A stretch of 50,281 nt of DNA from JAJTHJ01 sp046316025 (lineage in GTDB: Bacteria; Pseudomonadota; Gammaproteobacteria; Burkholderiales; Burkholderiaceae_F), in the NCBI GenBank assembly GCA_046316025.1, contig JBKCXU010000077.1, positions 1 to 50,281 of the forward strand, given 5' to 3'. Under the pieces are notes generated by a model. The model ran no database searches and had not been told where the DNA came from. It worked only from the letters and a program-made list of their open reading frames with translations. Both the position numbers and the translations under genes were made by a program. Shown here one piece after another: positions 24,824 to 33,729 of this stretch. The first letter of the stretch is position 1; each line of letters starts with the position of its first letter.

Positions 24824-26713
24824 ATGAATCGCTACGCCCTCTGGAAGTACCTGGTCATCGCCGTCGCGCTCTTTTTCGGCGCGCTGTACACGGCGCCGAA
24901 TTTTTTCGGCGAGTCGCCGGCGGTGCAGGTGTCGTCGCAGAAGGCGACGGTCAAGATCGACCCCGGCACGCTGGCCCGCGTGCAGGACGTCCTCAAGGCC
25001 GACAACATCGCCGCCCAGGGGGTGTTCTTCGAGCAGTTGGGCTTGAACGCGACGGTGCGCGCGCGCTTTGCCGACACCGACACGCAAATCAAGGCCAAGG
25101 ATGCGTTACAGCGGGCGCTCAACCCCGATCCGGCCGACCCCACCTACGTGGTGGCGCTGAACCTCGTGTCCAACACGCCGCGCTGGATGGCCAATCTGCG
25201 CGCGCTGCCGATGTACCTCGGCCTCGACCTGCGCGGGGGCGTCTACTTCCTCCTGGAAGTGGACATGAAAGCGGCGATCGAAAAGCGCGTCGAGTCGGTC
25301 GCCGGCGATCTGCGCACGCTGCTGCGCGAGAAGAACGTCCGCCACGGCGGCATCACCCGCAACGGCGCGCAGATCGAGATTCGTTTTCGCGACGTTGAGA
25401 CGCGCGAGCGCGCGAGCGGCGCGATCCGCGATGCCAACCGCGATCTGCAACTGCGCGAAGACGGCGCCGGCAGCGACCTGCTGCTGATCGCCACGCTGGC
25501 CCCGTCGGCGGTGCAGCAGGTGCAGGAGTACGCGCTGAAGCAGAACATCGGCACGCTGCATAACCGCGTCAACGAACTCGGCGTGGCCGAGCCGACCATC
25601 CAGCAGCAGGGCGCCAACCGCATCGTCGTGCAACTGCCGGGCGTGCAGGACACGGCCAAGGCCAAGGAACTGCTGGGCCGCACCGCCACGCTGGAGATGC
25701 GGATGGTCGAAGACAGCGCCGAGGCACTGGCCGCGCTCGGCGCCGGCGCTGTGCCGTTCGGCACCGAGCGCTTCCTCGACCGCAATGGGCAGCCGCTGCT
25801 GGTCAAGCGGCAGGTGATCGTCACGGGCGACAACCTGACCGACGCGCAGGCCGGCTTCGACTCGCAGACGCAGGAGCCGGCGGTGCACCTGACGGTGGAC
25901 GCCAAAGGCGCACGGATCATCCGCGACGTGTCGCGCGAGAACGTGGGCAAGCGCATGGCGATCCTGCTCTTCGAGAAGGGCAAGGGCGAGGTGGTGACCG
26001 CACCGGTGATCCGTTCCGAACTCGGCGCACGCTTCCAGATCACCGGCCGGATGACATCGCAGGAGGCGAGCGACACGGCGCTGCTGCTGCGCGCCGGCTC
26101 GCTCGCCGCGCCGATGGAAATCATCGAAGAGCGCACCATCGGCCCGTCGCTCGGCGCCGACAACATCAAGCGCGGCTTCAACTCCACGCTGTACGGTTTC
26201 CTGGCGATCGCCGTGTTCATGATCCTGTACTACGGCGTCTTCGGCCTGATCTCGGTGGCGGCGCTGTCGGCCAACGTGATGCTGCTGATCGCACTGCTGT
26301 CGCTGCTGCAGGCCACACTGACGCTGCCCGGCATTGCGGCCATTGCGCTCACGCTCGGCATGGCGATCGACGCCAACGTGCTGATCAACGAACGCGTGCG
26401 CGAAGAACTGCGCAACGGCCGCCCGCCGCAGCAAGCGATCTCCGAGGGCTACGACAAGGCGTTTGCCACGATTCTCGATTCCAACGTCACCACGCTGATC
26501 GCCGGCGTGGCGCTGCTGCTCTTCGGCAGCGGGCCGGTGCGCGGCTTTGCGGTGGTGCATTGCCTGGGCATCTTGACCTCGATCTTCAGCGCAGTGTTCG
26601 TTTCGCGCGCGCTGGTCAATCTGGTGTACGGCTACCGGCACCGCTTGACCAAGGTTTCGATCGGGCAGGTCTGGCGGCCGGGGACGGACAAGGCGTCGGC
26701 ACCGGCGAAGTAG
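24824..26713 (+). CDS. secD: Protein translocase subunit SecD
   Basis: 629 residues, similar to E. coli SecD (615). One N-terminal membrane segment, a large periplasmic domain with LGLDLRGGVYFLLEVD (D1 motif near 128-143) and NELGVAEPTIQQQG, then five more segments with TLGMAIDANVLINERVREEL, the D-A-N element of the proton path in the RND-like superfamily. SecDF uses proton flow to help pull exported proteins into the periplasm. It is followed by secF after 150 bases that contain a C-rich palindrome. Confidence 0.97.
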   Translation: MNRYALWKYLVIAVALFFGALYTAPNFFGESPAVQVSSQKATVKIDPGTLARVQDVLKADNIAAQGVFFEQLGLNATVRARFADTDTQIKAKDALQRALNPDPADPTYVVALNLVSNTPRWMANLRALPMYLGLDLRGGVYFLLEVDMKAAIEKRVESVAGDLRTLLREKNVRHGGITRNGAQIEIRFRDVETRERASGAIRDANRDLQLREDGAGSDLLLIATLAPSAVQQVQEYALKQNIGTLHNRVNELGVAEPTIQQQGANRIVVQLPGVQDTAKAKELLGRTATLEMRMVEDSAEALAALGAGAVPFGTERFLDRNGQPLLVKRQVIVTGDNLTDAQAGFDSQTQEPAVHLTVDAKGARIIRDVSRENVGKRMAILLFEKGKGEVVTAPVIRSELGARFQITGRMTSQEASDTALLLRAGSLAAPMEIIEERTIGPSLGADNIKRGFNSTLYGFLAIAVFMILYYGVFGLISVAALSANVMLLIALLSLLQATLTLPGIAAIALTLGMAIDANVLINERVREELRNGRPPQQAISEGYDKAFATILDSNVTTLIAGVALLLFGSGPVRGFAVVHCLGILTSIFSAVFVSRALVNLVYGYRHRLTKVSIGQVWRPGTDKASAPAK

Positions 26714-26721
26714 GGTTTGAG

Positions 26722-26820
26722 TTCCCTCCTGCTGGCGCGGGAGGGTCAGGGTGGGGGCGGCGATCTGCCGTGTTCGTCCCCCCACCCCTTTCCCCTACCC
26801 CCGCAAGCGGAGGAGGGGAA
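26722..26820. repeat. C-rich paired palindrome, copy 1 (between secD and secF)
   Basis: Imperfect inverted arms (about 26722-26757 and 26778-26820) carry CCCTCC / GGAGGG and CCCCCACCCC / GGGTGGGGG blocks around small hairpins such as CCCCCGCAAGCGGAGG. Related elements are at about 27860, 40571, 41998 and 43835. It lies inside the secD-secF operon. Confidence 0.7.
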
Positions 26821-26863
26821 AAGGTCGGGCGCTCGCCGCGAGGCGCGCGCAATGTGAGGAGCC

Positions 26864-27796
26864 ATGGAGTTTTTCCGCATCCGCAGCACGATTCCGTTCA
26901 TGCGGTATTCGCTGATCCTGAACGCGATCTCGCTGATCTCGTTCCTGATCGCGATTGCCTTTCTCGTCTTTCGCGGGTTGAACCTGTCGGTGGAGTTCAC
27001 CGGCGGCACGGTGATGGAGGTGAGCTACGCCCAGCCGGCCGACCTGGAGAAGATCCGCGGCGCCATCGAGGCCAAGGGCTGGGGCGAGTTCCAGGTACAG
27101 AACTTCGGCACCTCACGCGACGTGCTGATCCGGCTGCCGACGGTGGAGGGTTTCGAGTCCGGCCAGCAGGCCGAACGGGTGATGGCCACGTTGAAGGCGC
27201 AGGATGCGTCGGCCGAACTGCGGCGGGTCGAGGTGGTCGGCCCCGCGGTCGGCGAAGAACTGGCCTACGACGGGGCGGTGGCGCTGTTGGTGGTGGTGAT
27301 CGGCATCATGATTTACCTCGCCTTCCGCTTCGAGTGGAAGTTCGCGGTCGCCGCCATCGTCGCCAACCTGCACGACGTGGTGCTGGTCATCGGCATGTTT
27401 GCGATCTTCGGCTGGGAGTTCTCGCTGCCGGTGCTGGCCGCGGTGCTGGCGGTGCTGGGCTACTCGGTCAACGAGTCGGTAATCATCTTCGACCGCGTGC
27501 GCGAGCACTTCAAGAAGTACCGCAAGATGAGCACGGTCGAAGTCATCGACTCGGCCATCACCGCCACCATCAGCCGCACCATCATCACCCATGGCTCGAC
27601 GCTGTGCATGACGCTGGCGATGCTCTTCTTCGGCGGCCCGGCGCTGCACTACTTTGCGCTGGCGCTGACCATCGGCATTTTCTTCGGCATCTACTCGTCG
27701 GTGTTCGTCGCAGCGGCGATTGCGATGTACCTCGGCGTGAAGCGCGAAGACCTGATCAAGCCGGTCAAGAAGGAAGAGCAGCAAGTGGTGCCGTAG
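26864..27796 (+). CDS. secF: Protein translocase subunit SecF
   Basis: 310 residues, the usual SecF length. It has an N-terminal membrane segment, the periplasmic motif LNLSVEFTGGTVMEVSY, then five segments with VLAVLGYSVNESVIIFDRVREH and a later ATISRTIITHGSTLCMTL. It partners SecD in proton-driven export. GAGGAG stands only 2 bases before the ATG at 26864, so the spacing is tight; no better in-frame start exists. The 150-base gap from secD is longer than usual because of the palindrome. Confidence 0.97.
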   Translation: MEFFRIRSTIPFMRYSLILNAISLISFLIAIAFLVFRGLNLSVEFTGGTVMEVSYAQPADLEKIRGAIEAKGWGEFQVQNFGTSRDVLIRLPTVEGFESGQQAERVMATLKAQDASAELRRVEVVGPAVGEELAYDGAVALLVVVIGIMIYLAFRFEWKFAVAAIVANLHDVVLVIGMFAIFGWEFSLPVLAAVLAVLGYSVNESVIIFDRVREHFKKYRKMSTVEVIDSAITATISRTIITHGSTLCMTLAMLFFGGPALHYFALALTIGIFFGIYSSVFVAAAIAMYLGVKREDLIKPVKKEEQQVVP

Positions 27797-27826
27797 GGCG
27801 GTTGTCTGTCGACTGTTCTCTGTTGA

Positions 27827-28546
27827 ATGTTGGTTGTGAGCGAGCGCGCGGGCCCGGCGCCCCCACCCCTACCCTCCCCCGCAAGCGGGGGAGGGAGTGT
27901 TTCCAGCGGCCACCGCGTCTGGGACCTGCCCACGCGCCTGTTCCACTGGTCGCTGCTCGCCTGCGTCGTCGGCGCCTTCACCAGTGCCAAGATCGGCGGC
28001 AACGCGATGGTCTGGCACATGCGCTTTGGCTACGCGGCGCTGGCGCTGGTGTTGTTCCGCATCCTCTGGGGCCTGGCCGGCGACCACCATGCGCGCTTTG
28101 CGAGTTTCGTGCGCGGACCGCGCGCGGTGCTCGCTTACCTGCGCGGGCAGGCGGCGCACGGCGGCGGCCACAATCCAGCCGGCGGCTGGTCGGTGCTGGC
28201 GATGCTGCTCGTGCTGGCAACGCAGGCTTCCACCGGGCTTTTTGCCAGCGACGACATCGCCACCGAAGGGCCGCTCGCCAAGCTTGTCTCCGGCGCCTGG
28301 GTGTCCTGGGCCACGCGCATCCATCACTGGAACGAGAATGTCATCCTCGCGCTGGTGGCGCTGCATGTGCTGGCGATCGTCTTCTATGCGGTGTTCAAGC
28401 GCGACAACCTCGTGCGACCGATGATCGTCGGCGACCGGCCCGTGCCGGTGGCGCCGCCGGCACGCGACGACGCGGCGATCCGCATCCGCGCGGCGATCCT
28501 CGCCGGCGCCAGCGCGGCGCTGGTCGGCTACGTGGTCACGCTGTAG
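27827..28546 (+). CDS. Cytochrome b561-type membrane protein
   Basis: 239 residues from the ATG at 27827. The domain starts at about residue 27 with GHRVWDLPTRLFHWSLL, and contains four or more membrane segments with His residues in RLFHW, HMRFGYAAL, and IHHWNENVILALVALHVLAI suited to bind two b-type hemes. The last part (VGDRPVP, then a final segment) is the tail common to these proteins. It would pass electrons between quinone and a partner cytochrome. The first 25 residues are encoded mostly by the C-rich palindrome, so the true start is doubtful (GTG at 27836 is also possible). It converges with a cytochrome c' gene. Confidence 0.87.
   Translation: MLVVSERAGPAPPPLPSPASGGGSVSSGHRVWDLPTRLFHWSLLACVVGAFTSAKIGGNAMVWHMRFGYAALALVLFRILWGLAGDHHARFASFVRGPRAVLAYLRGQAAHGGGHNPAGGWSVLAMLLVLATQASTGLFASDDIATEGPLAKLVSGAWVSWATRIHHWNENVILALVALHVLAIVFYAVFKRDNLVRPMIVGDRPVPVAPPARDDAAIRIRAAILAGASAALVGYVVTL
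27860..27896. repeat. C-rich palindrome, half copy (copy 2)
   Basis: A single arm CCCACCCCTACCCTCCCCCGC-AAGC-GGGGGAGGG-like unit (27861-27895). It falls inside the 5' end of the cytochrome b561-like frame, where it is read as Pro/Gly/Ser-rich residues. Confidence 0.75.
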
Positions 28547-28557
28547 CCCGCCCCAAT

Positions 28558-28586
28558 GCAAAGGGCCGCCGACGGCGGCCCTTTGC
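28558..28586. terminator. Bidirectional terminator between cytochrome b561 and cytochrome c' genes
   Basis: Perfect 13-base stem GCAAAGGGCCGCC / GGCGGCCCTTTGC with a 3-base loop, flanked by short T and A runs, between two convergent genes. It can end both transcripts. Confidence 0.8.
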
Positions 28587-28603
28587 TTGTGCTGCGGCGC
28601 CGT

Positions 28604-29059
28604 TTACTTGGCGCGGTAGTCGTCGTGGCAGGCCTTGCAGCTCTGCCCGACCGCGCCGAAGGCAGCCTGGAGCGCCTTGACGTCGCCGCCCTTGGCGGCG
28701 ACGTTCAGCTTGGCTACCTCTTCGTTCATCTTCTTCGACAGCGCCGCAACCTTGGGGCCGTCGAGGAACAGTTCCGGCTTGGCCTTGGTCGGCGGAACGC
28801 CGCCGGTTTCCGAGCCCGGCACGAAGCCCTCGCCCGCCAGCGGCGCCACCGACGCCAACACCGCGGCGGCCGACTGGATCGTCGCCACGTTCGGTTTGTC
28901 GGCCTTCAGCTGGGCGTTGATGCGGCCCATCTGCGCGCCCATGATGACGAACACCGACTGGCGGTAGCGGATCGCATCCTCGCCCTTGGCGAATTGGGCG
29001 TGCGCGGGTGCGGCGGCCAGAGCGGCGGCAAGCGAAAAAGCGGCAACGAACTTATGCAT
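28604..29059 (-). CDS. Cytochrome c' (class II, c556 type)
   Basis: 151 residues. A signal peptide (LAAALAAAPAHA, cleaved near 21) is followed by a four-helix region beginning EDAIRYRQSVFVIMGAQMGRI, whose Met near 40-44 is the typical sixth-ligand region, and a C-terminal heme site S-C141-K-A-C144-H145. This is a periplasmic electron-transfer or gas-binding cytochrome. It converges with the b561-type gene across a shared terminator; the two often act together in other bacteria, but this is not shown here. Confidence 0.92.
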   Translation of the reverse strand: MHKFVAAFSLAAALAAAPAHAQFAKGEDAIRYRQSVFVIMGAQMGRINAQLKADKPNVATIQSAAAVLASVAPLAGEGFVPGSETGGVPPTKAKPELFLDGPKVAALSKKMNEEVAKLNVAAKGGDVKALQAAFGAVGQSCKACHDDYRAK

Positions 29060-29108
29060 TGGCGTGTCCTAGGAAAAGGGGTGATCGAAACAAGACGAAC
29101 CGATTATC

Positions 29109-30491
29109 TCAGCAGCGCCGTGCCAGCTCGGCCGCCTTGCCGATGTAGCTCGCCGGCGTCAACGTCAGCAGCGCGTCGCGCGCCTCGGTCGGGATCGGCA
29201 GCGCGGCGACAAACTCACGCAGCGCCTCGCGCGCAATGCCGCGGCCGCGCGTCAGTCGCTTCAACTGGTCGTAGGGGTCGGGCAGACCGTAGCGGCGCAT
29301 CACCGTTTGCACCGGCTCGGCCAGCACTTCCCAGGCGTCCTCCAGATCGGCAGCGAGCCGCTCCTCGTTGACCACCAACTTGCCCAACCCGCGCAGGCAG
29401 GCCTCGTAGGCGATCAGGCTGTAGCCAAAGGCCACACCCAGGTTGCGCAGCACGGTGGAGTCGGTCAGATCGCGCTGCCAGCGCGACACCGGGAGTTTGT
29501 CGGCGAGATGCCGCAGCAGCGCGTTGGCGAGGCCCAGGTTGCCCTCGGAATTCTCGAAGTCGATCGGATTGATCTTGTGCGGCATCGTCGAGGATCCTAC
29601 CTCGCCCTCGCGCAGCTTTTGCCTGAAGTAGCCCAGCGCGATGTAGCCCCACAGGTCGCGGTCCAAATCCAGTAGGACCGTGTTGGCGCGGGCGATGGCA
29701 TCGAAGATCTGCGCCATGCCGTCGTGCGGCTCGATCTGGATCGTGTGCGTATTGAAGGCGAGGCCCAGGCCCTCAACCAGCCTCCGCGCGAAAGCCTCCC
29801 AGTCCACCTCCGGGTAAGCGGCCAGATGCGCGTTGTAGTTTCCCACCGCGCCATTCATCTTGGCCGGCAGCGGCACCGCTTCGATGGTCTCGATCGCCAG
29901 CGCCAACCGCACCGCCACGTTGGCGAACTCCTTGCCCACCGTGGTCGGCGTGGCCGGCTGCCCATGCGTGCGCGCCAGCATCGGCACGGCAGCGTTCGCA
30001 TGGGCCAATGCGCGCAACTCGGCGTGAATCGCGCGCAGCCGCGCCAGCAGCACGGCGCGACCGTCGGCGAGCATCAGTCCGTGGGCGACATTGTTGATGT
30101 CTTCCGAGGTGCAGGCAAAGTGGATGAACTCGGCGGCCTTCGCCAGTTCGGGCACCGTCGCCGTGCGGCGGCGGATGAAGTACTCGACCGCCTTGACGTC
30201 GTGATTGGTCTCGCGCTCGATCGCCTTGATTTCTTCGCAGTCCACCGGCGTGAACTCTGCCGCCAACGCCCGCAACCGCTCGACGGCCGCGGCAGGCAGC
30301 GGCGCAAACTCCCGCAGCCCGAGCGTGGACAAACCGAGCAGCCACTCGACCTCTACCCGCAACCGCGCGCGCATGAACGCGAACTCGGAGAACACCGCGC
30401 GCAGCGGCGCGGCCTGCCGCGCGTAGCGGCCGTCGAGCGGAGAGACGGCCGTCAAGGCGGACAGGGGCAGGTCGGCTGCGTGCATGGACAT
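29109..30491 (-). CDS. purB: Adenylosuccinate lyase
   Basis: 460 residues, as in the E. coli-type PurB (456). Family marks include LTAVSPLDGRYARQAAPLRAVFSE (split), TNHDVKAVEYF, HFACTSEDINNVAHG, ARTHGQPATPTTVGKEFAN and the signature GSSTMPHKINPIDFENSEGN. It cleaves SAICAR and adenylosuccinate in purine synthesis. The start could be M1 or M3 (M-S-M-H); there is no strong ribosome site. It diverges from a GST gene, a pairing common in Burkholderiales. Confidence 0.97.
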   Translation of the reverse strand: MSMHAADLPLSALTAVSPLDGRYARQAAPLRAVFSEFAFMRARLRVEVEWLLGLSTLGLREFAPLPAAAVERLRALAAEFTPVDCEEIKAIERETNHDVKAVEYFIRRRTATVPELAKAAEFIHFACTSEDINNVAHGLMLADGRAVLLARLRAIHAELRALAHANAAVPMLARTHGQPATPTTVGKEFANVAVRLALAIETIEAVPLPAKMNGAVGNYNAHLAAYPEVDWEAFARRLVEGLGLAFNTHTIQIEPHDGMAQIFDAIARANTVLLDLDRDLWGYIALGYFRQKLREGEVGSSTMPHKINPIDFENSEGNLGLANALLRHLADKLPVSRWQRDLTDSTVLRNLGVAFGYSLIAYEACLRGLGKLVVNEERLAADLEDAWEVLAEPVQTVMRRYGLPDPYDQLKRLTRGRGIAREALREFVAALPIPTEARDALLTLTPASYIGKAAELARRC

Positions 30492-30624
30492 TGCTCAAGC
30501 GACAGATCGAATGCGGCGCGAAGCCTAGCATCGGCGCACTGCGCCGGGCCGCTTGCGCGGCGGTCGGCGGCAGGCCCGTCGCTATACTGGCTGCGGCTCT
30601 TTTTCGGTGGCTCGACTCCTCTCC

Positions 30625-31254
30625 GTGTCAAAAAAATCGCTTCGCCTGATCGGCTCGCTCACCAGCCCCTACGTGCGCAAAGTGCGCATCGTGATGGCCG
30701 AGAAGCGCATCGACTGCCAGCTCGAACTCGAAGACGTGTGGGCGCCGGACTCGGCGATCCAGCAGCTGAACCCGCTCGGCAAGGTGCCGTGCCTGATCAT
30801 GGAAGACGGCGGCGCGTTGTTCGACTCGCGGGTGATCGTCGAATACCTGGACACCGCCACCCCGGTGACCAAGCTGATCCCCGCCAACGGCCGCGAGCGC
30901 GCCGAGGTGCGCACTTGGGAGGCGCTGGGCGACGGCATCGTGGATGCGGCCATCCTCGTCCGGCTTGAGCAGACGCAGCGCCCGCCCGAGCAGCAGTCGG
31001 CCAAGTGGATCGAGCGGCAGCTGGGCAAGATTCACGCAGGGTTGAAGGCCGCCAGCCAGGGACTCGGCGACAAGCCCTGGTGCAATGGGCAGGCGTACTC
31101 GCTGGCCGATATCGCTATCGGCTGTGCGCTCGGTTACCTGGCCTTCCGCTTCCCGCAGATCGACTGGCGGCGCGAGTATCCGAACCTCGCCGAGCTTTAC
31201 GACAAGCTCGCTGCGCGGGCGTCGTTTCAAGAGACCGTGCCGCCAGGAGCGTGA
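30625..31254 (+). CDS. Glutathione S-transferase family protein
   Basis: 209 residues from the GTG at 30625 (V-S-K-K-S-L-R-L); an upstream GTG at 30607 or ATG at 30553 would add non-family residues. The thioredoxin-like N-terminal domain shows LIGSLTSPYVRKVRIVMAEK and NPLGKVPCLIMEDG with the cis-Pro and DSRVIVEYLD glutathione-contact element. The C-terminal helical domain has the SLADIAIGCALGYLAFRFP N-cap motif. It probably conjugates or reduces small molecules with glutathione; no specific substrate can be named. It diverges from purB. Confidence 0.9.
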   Translation: MSKKSLRLIGSLTSPYVRKVRIVMAEKRIDCQLELEDVWAPDSAIQQLNPLGKVPCLIMEDGGALFDSRVIVEYLDTATPVTKLIPANGRERAEVRTWEALGDGIVDAAILVRLEQTQRPPEQQSAKWIERQLGKIHAGLKAASQGLGDKPWCNGQAYSLADIAIGCALGYLAFRFPQIDWRREYPNLAELYDKLAARASFQETVPPGA

Positions 31255-31309
31255 TCCTGGGTGCCGTTGCGGGCCGCAGGCCGGAAGTCGCGGCGCGTCG
31301 CCGCAAGAG

Positions 31310-31449
31310 ATTTCTCGCTGCGCTCGGAACGACGGCGGGCCAGCGGCCCCACGGCGATCAATCGCTGAAAACCGGACTCGTCGCTCCGAGTCAGAGGCGA
31401 GGAATCTCAGGGCGGCACGAGCAAGGTTCCTCGCTGCGCCCGGAATGAC
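31310..31449. repeat. Intergenic repeat cluster between GST and moaC
   Basis: Within a 295-base gap, two direct copies of TTTCTCGCTGCGCTCGGAAC-like units lie at 31310-31333 and 31426-31449, with inverted pieces such as CGAGGAATC between them. These resemble the CGCTSCGCTCGGAATGAC repeats found between genes in many proteobacteria. No gene is credible in 31255-31549. Confidence 0.65.
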
Positions 31450-31549
31450 GACTACCCTCGTGGGGTCGACGCAGCACGAGCGGCGATTCGTCGCGCCGCT
31501 CGGCCGCTACCAGGCCGAGGTGCGGGCAAGGAATCTCCCGGCGCCGCGC

Positions 31550-32026
31550 TCATCCGGCGACGAAGCTGCCGCTCTTGCCGCCGTGCTTTTCGCGCAGTTG
31601 CACCGCCTCGATCGTCATGCCGCGGTCGGCCGCCTTGCACATGTCGTAGATGGTGAGCAGGCCGATCTGCACCGCGGTGAGCGCCTCCATCTCCACCCCG
31701 GTGCGGCCAAGCGTTTCGGCCTGCACGGTGCACTCGACGGCGCACGCTGCCTCGTCGAGCGCGAAGTCCACCGCCACCCGCGTCAGCGCCAGCGGATGGC
31801 ATAGCGGGATCAACTCACTCGTTTTCTTGGCGGCCTGGATCGCGGCGATGCGCGCCACCCCCAGCACGTCGCCCTTGGCGGCGGTGCCGGCGCGGATCAA
31901 CGCCAGGGTGGCCGGCTGCATGCGGATGCGTCCGCTCGCCACCGCCACGCGGCGCGTCTCGTCCTTGCCGCCGACATCGACCATGTGGGCGGCGCCAGCG
32001 GAGTCGAAGTGAGTCAGTTCGCTCAT
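31550..32026 (-). CDS. moaC: Cyclic pyranopterin monophosphate synthase
   Basis: 158 residues, the family length. It opens LTHFDSAGAAHMVDVGGKDETRR, then KTSELIPLCHPLALT with the conserved His-Pro, TGVEMEALTAVQIGLLTIYDMCKA (split), and ends in LREKHGGKSGSF. MoaC completes conversion of GTP-derived intermediate to cPMP, the first stage of molybdenum cofactor. The ATG at 32026 is chosen; an ATG at 32038 (M-P-R-Y-M-S) is possible. It diverges from the BepA-like protease, a pairing seen in Burkholderiales. The longer frame to 33730 is a shadow of that gene. Confidence 0.96.
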   Translation of the reverse strand: MSELTHFDSAGAAHMVDVGGKDETRRVAVASGRIRMQPATLALIRAGTAAKGDVLGVARIAAIQAAKKTSELIPLCHPLALTRVAVDFALDEAACAVECTVQAETLGRTGVEMEALTAVQIGLLTIYDMCKAADRGMTIEAVQLREKHGGKSGSFVAG

Positions 32027-32110
32027 GTAACGAGGCATTGCGCGCGGAACTTTCGCGACGGGTCGGCGACTATCATACAAATCGATCTCCTGCGCGCGGC
32101 GCCGATTGCC

Positions 32111-33664
32111 GTGAATCCTCTCCTCCGCCTTCTGCCGACCCTCGCGGTCGCCTGCGCGCTGACCCTGCCGGCAGGGCCGGCAGCGCAGGCGCAGCCGATC
32201 GAACTGCCGGCCCTGGGCGATGCCTCGGCCGACGATCTGTCTCTCGCCAACGAGCGCAAGCTGGGCGAGCAGATCATGCGTCAGATCCGCCGCGACAAGG
32301 CCTACCTGCCCGACCCGGACACGCTCGAGTACCTGAACAATCTCGGCTATCGGCTGGTGGCGGCCAGCCCGGCGCGGCACATGGACTTCACCTTCTTTGC
32401 CATCCGCGATCCGACGCTGAACGCCTTTGCCCTGCCGGGCGGCTTCATCGGCATGCACACCGGCTTGATCATCGCCTCGCAGAGCGAGTCGGAGCTCGCC
32501 TCGGTGCTGGCGCACGAAATCGGCCACGTCGATCAGCGCCACATTGCCCGCATGCTGAGCAACCAGAAGGACTCGGTGGCGATCACCATCGGCACCTTGC
32601 TGCTGGCCTTGCTCGCTTCGCGCTACGGCGGCAATTCCAGCAGCGACCTGGCGCAGGCCGCCATCCTCGGCGGGCAGTCGCTCGCCTTGCAGCAACAGCT
32701 GAGCTTCAGCCGCGACGCCGAGCGCGAGGCCGATCGCGTCGGCTTTCAAAGCCTGACCGCGGCCGGCTACGACCCGCGCGGGATGGCCGACTTCTTCACC
32801 CGCCTGCAGCAGGGCACGCGCATCTACGAAAGTGCGGCGCCGGCCTATCTGCGCACGCACCCGATGACCGTCGAGCGCATCGCCGACATGCAGAACCGCC
32901 TCCAGGGCACGAGCTACAAGCCGCGGCCGGACAGCCTCGATTTTCATCTGGTGCGGGCCAGGCTGCGCGTGCTGCAGGACGACACGGTGCAGGGCTGGCG
33001 CGATGCGCGCGAACACTTCGACAGCCAGTTGCGCAGTCGCGCCGCGGCCTCCGAAACGGCGGCCCGCTATGGGCTGGCGCTGGCCACCTTGCGACTGAAC
33101 CAGCCCGAGCAGGCCTACACGCTGGCGCAGGCAGCACGCAAGTCCACCCGCGAGTCGGCGCCGATGCTGGACAAGCTGGTGGCCGAAGCGCGCTTCGCCG
33201 CCGCCGGCGCCAACGAGGCCGAGCGGCTGGCCGCCATCCAGATGGCGCGCGACGCGACCCAGCGCTATCCGTTGTCGCGACTGACCGCGCTCACCTACGT
33301 CGACCTGCTGCAACAGGACGGCCAGCACGAAGCCGCGGTCGCCTTCATGCGCGAGCAGTTGGCGATCTCCCGCAGCGACACGACCTTTTACAGCCTCGTG
33401 GCGCGCAGCTACGCGGAGCTGGGCAAGAAAAGCCTGCACCACCAAGCGGTGGCGGAGGCTTACCTGCTGCTGGGCGTCACCCCGGCGGCGCTGGAACAAC
33501 TGACGCGGGCGCGCGCCGCGGCCGATGCCGACTACTACACGATGTCCGAGATCGACGCCCGCTGGCGCCAGGTTCAGCAGCAGTGGCGCGAGGAGCAGGA
33601 GCGCCTGGGGCGGATACCGCCGTCCGGCGACGGCCAGAAGCCCGACCGCTCGCGTCCGCAGTAA
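32111..33664 (+). CDS. Periplasmic M48 metalloprotease with TPR region (BepA/YfgC-like)
   Basis: 517 residues from the GTG at 32111 (M-N-P-L-L-R-L-L), giving a clean signal peptide ending AAQAQ near residue 28. The M48 zinc-protease domain has LPGGFIGMHTGLI and the H135-E-I-G-H139 motif, with a downstream Glu in READRVGFQSL. The C-terminal half is helical and repetitive (residues about 280-500), fitting TPRs. BepA-type proteins assist or degrade outer-membrane proteins such as LptD. The longer start at 31985 would overlap moaC, so it was rejected. Confidence 0.92.
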   Translation: MNPLLRLLPTLAVACALTLPAGPAAQAQPIELPALGDASADDLSLANERKLGEQIMRQIRRDKAYLPDPDTLEYLNNLGYRLVAASPARHMDFTFFAIRDPTLNAFALPGGFIGMHTGLIIASQSESELASVLAHEIGHVDQRHIARMLSNQKDSVAITIGTLLLALLASRYGGNSSSDLAQAAILGGQSLALQQQLSFSRDAEREADRVGFQSLTAAGYDPRGMADFFTRLQQGTRIYESAAPAYLRTHPMTVERIADMQNRLQGTSYKPRPDSLDFHLVRARLRVLQDDTVQGWRDAREHFDSQLRSRAAASETAARYGLALATLRLNQPEQAYTLAQAARKSTRESAPMLDKLVAEARFAAAGANEAERLAAIQMARDATQRYPLSRLTALTYVDLLQQDGQHEAAVAFMREQLAISRSDTTFYSLVARSYAELGKKSLHHQAVAEAYLLLGVTPAALEQLTRARAAADADYYTMSEIDARWRQVQQQWREEQERLGRIPPSGDGQKPDRSRPQ

Positions 33665-33729
33665 CGCCGCGGCACGCCGCCGCGCGCGGATCGGCGACAA
33701 TTCGCCCTTTGCCGCTTCTGCCCGTTGCA

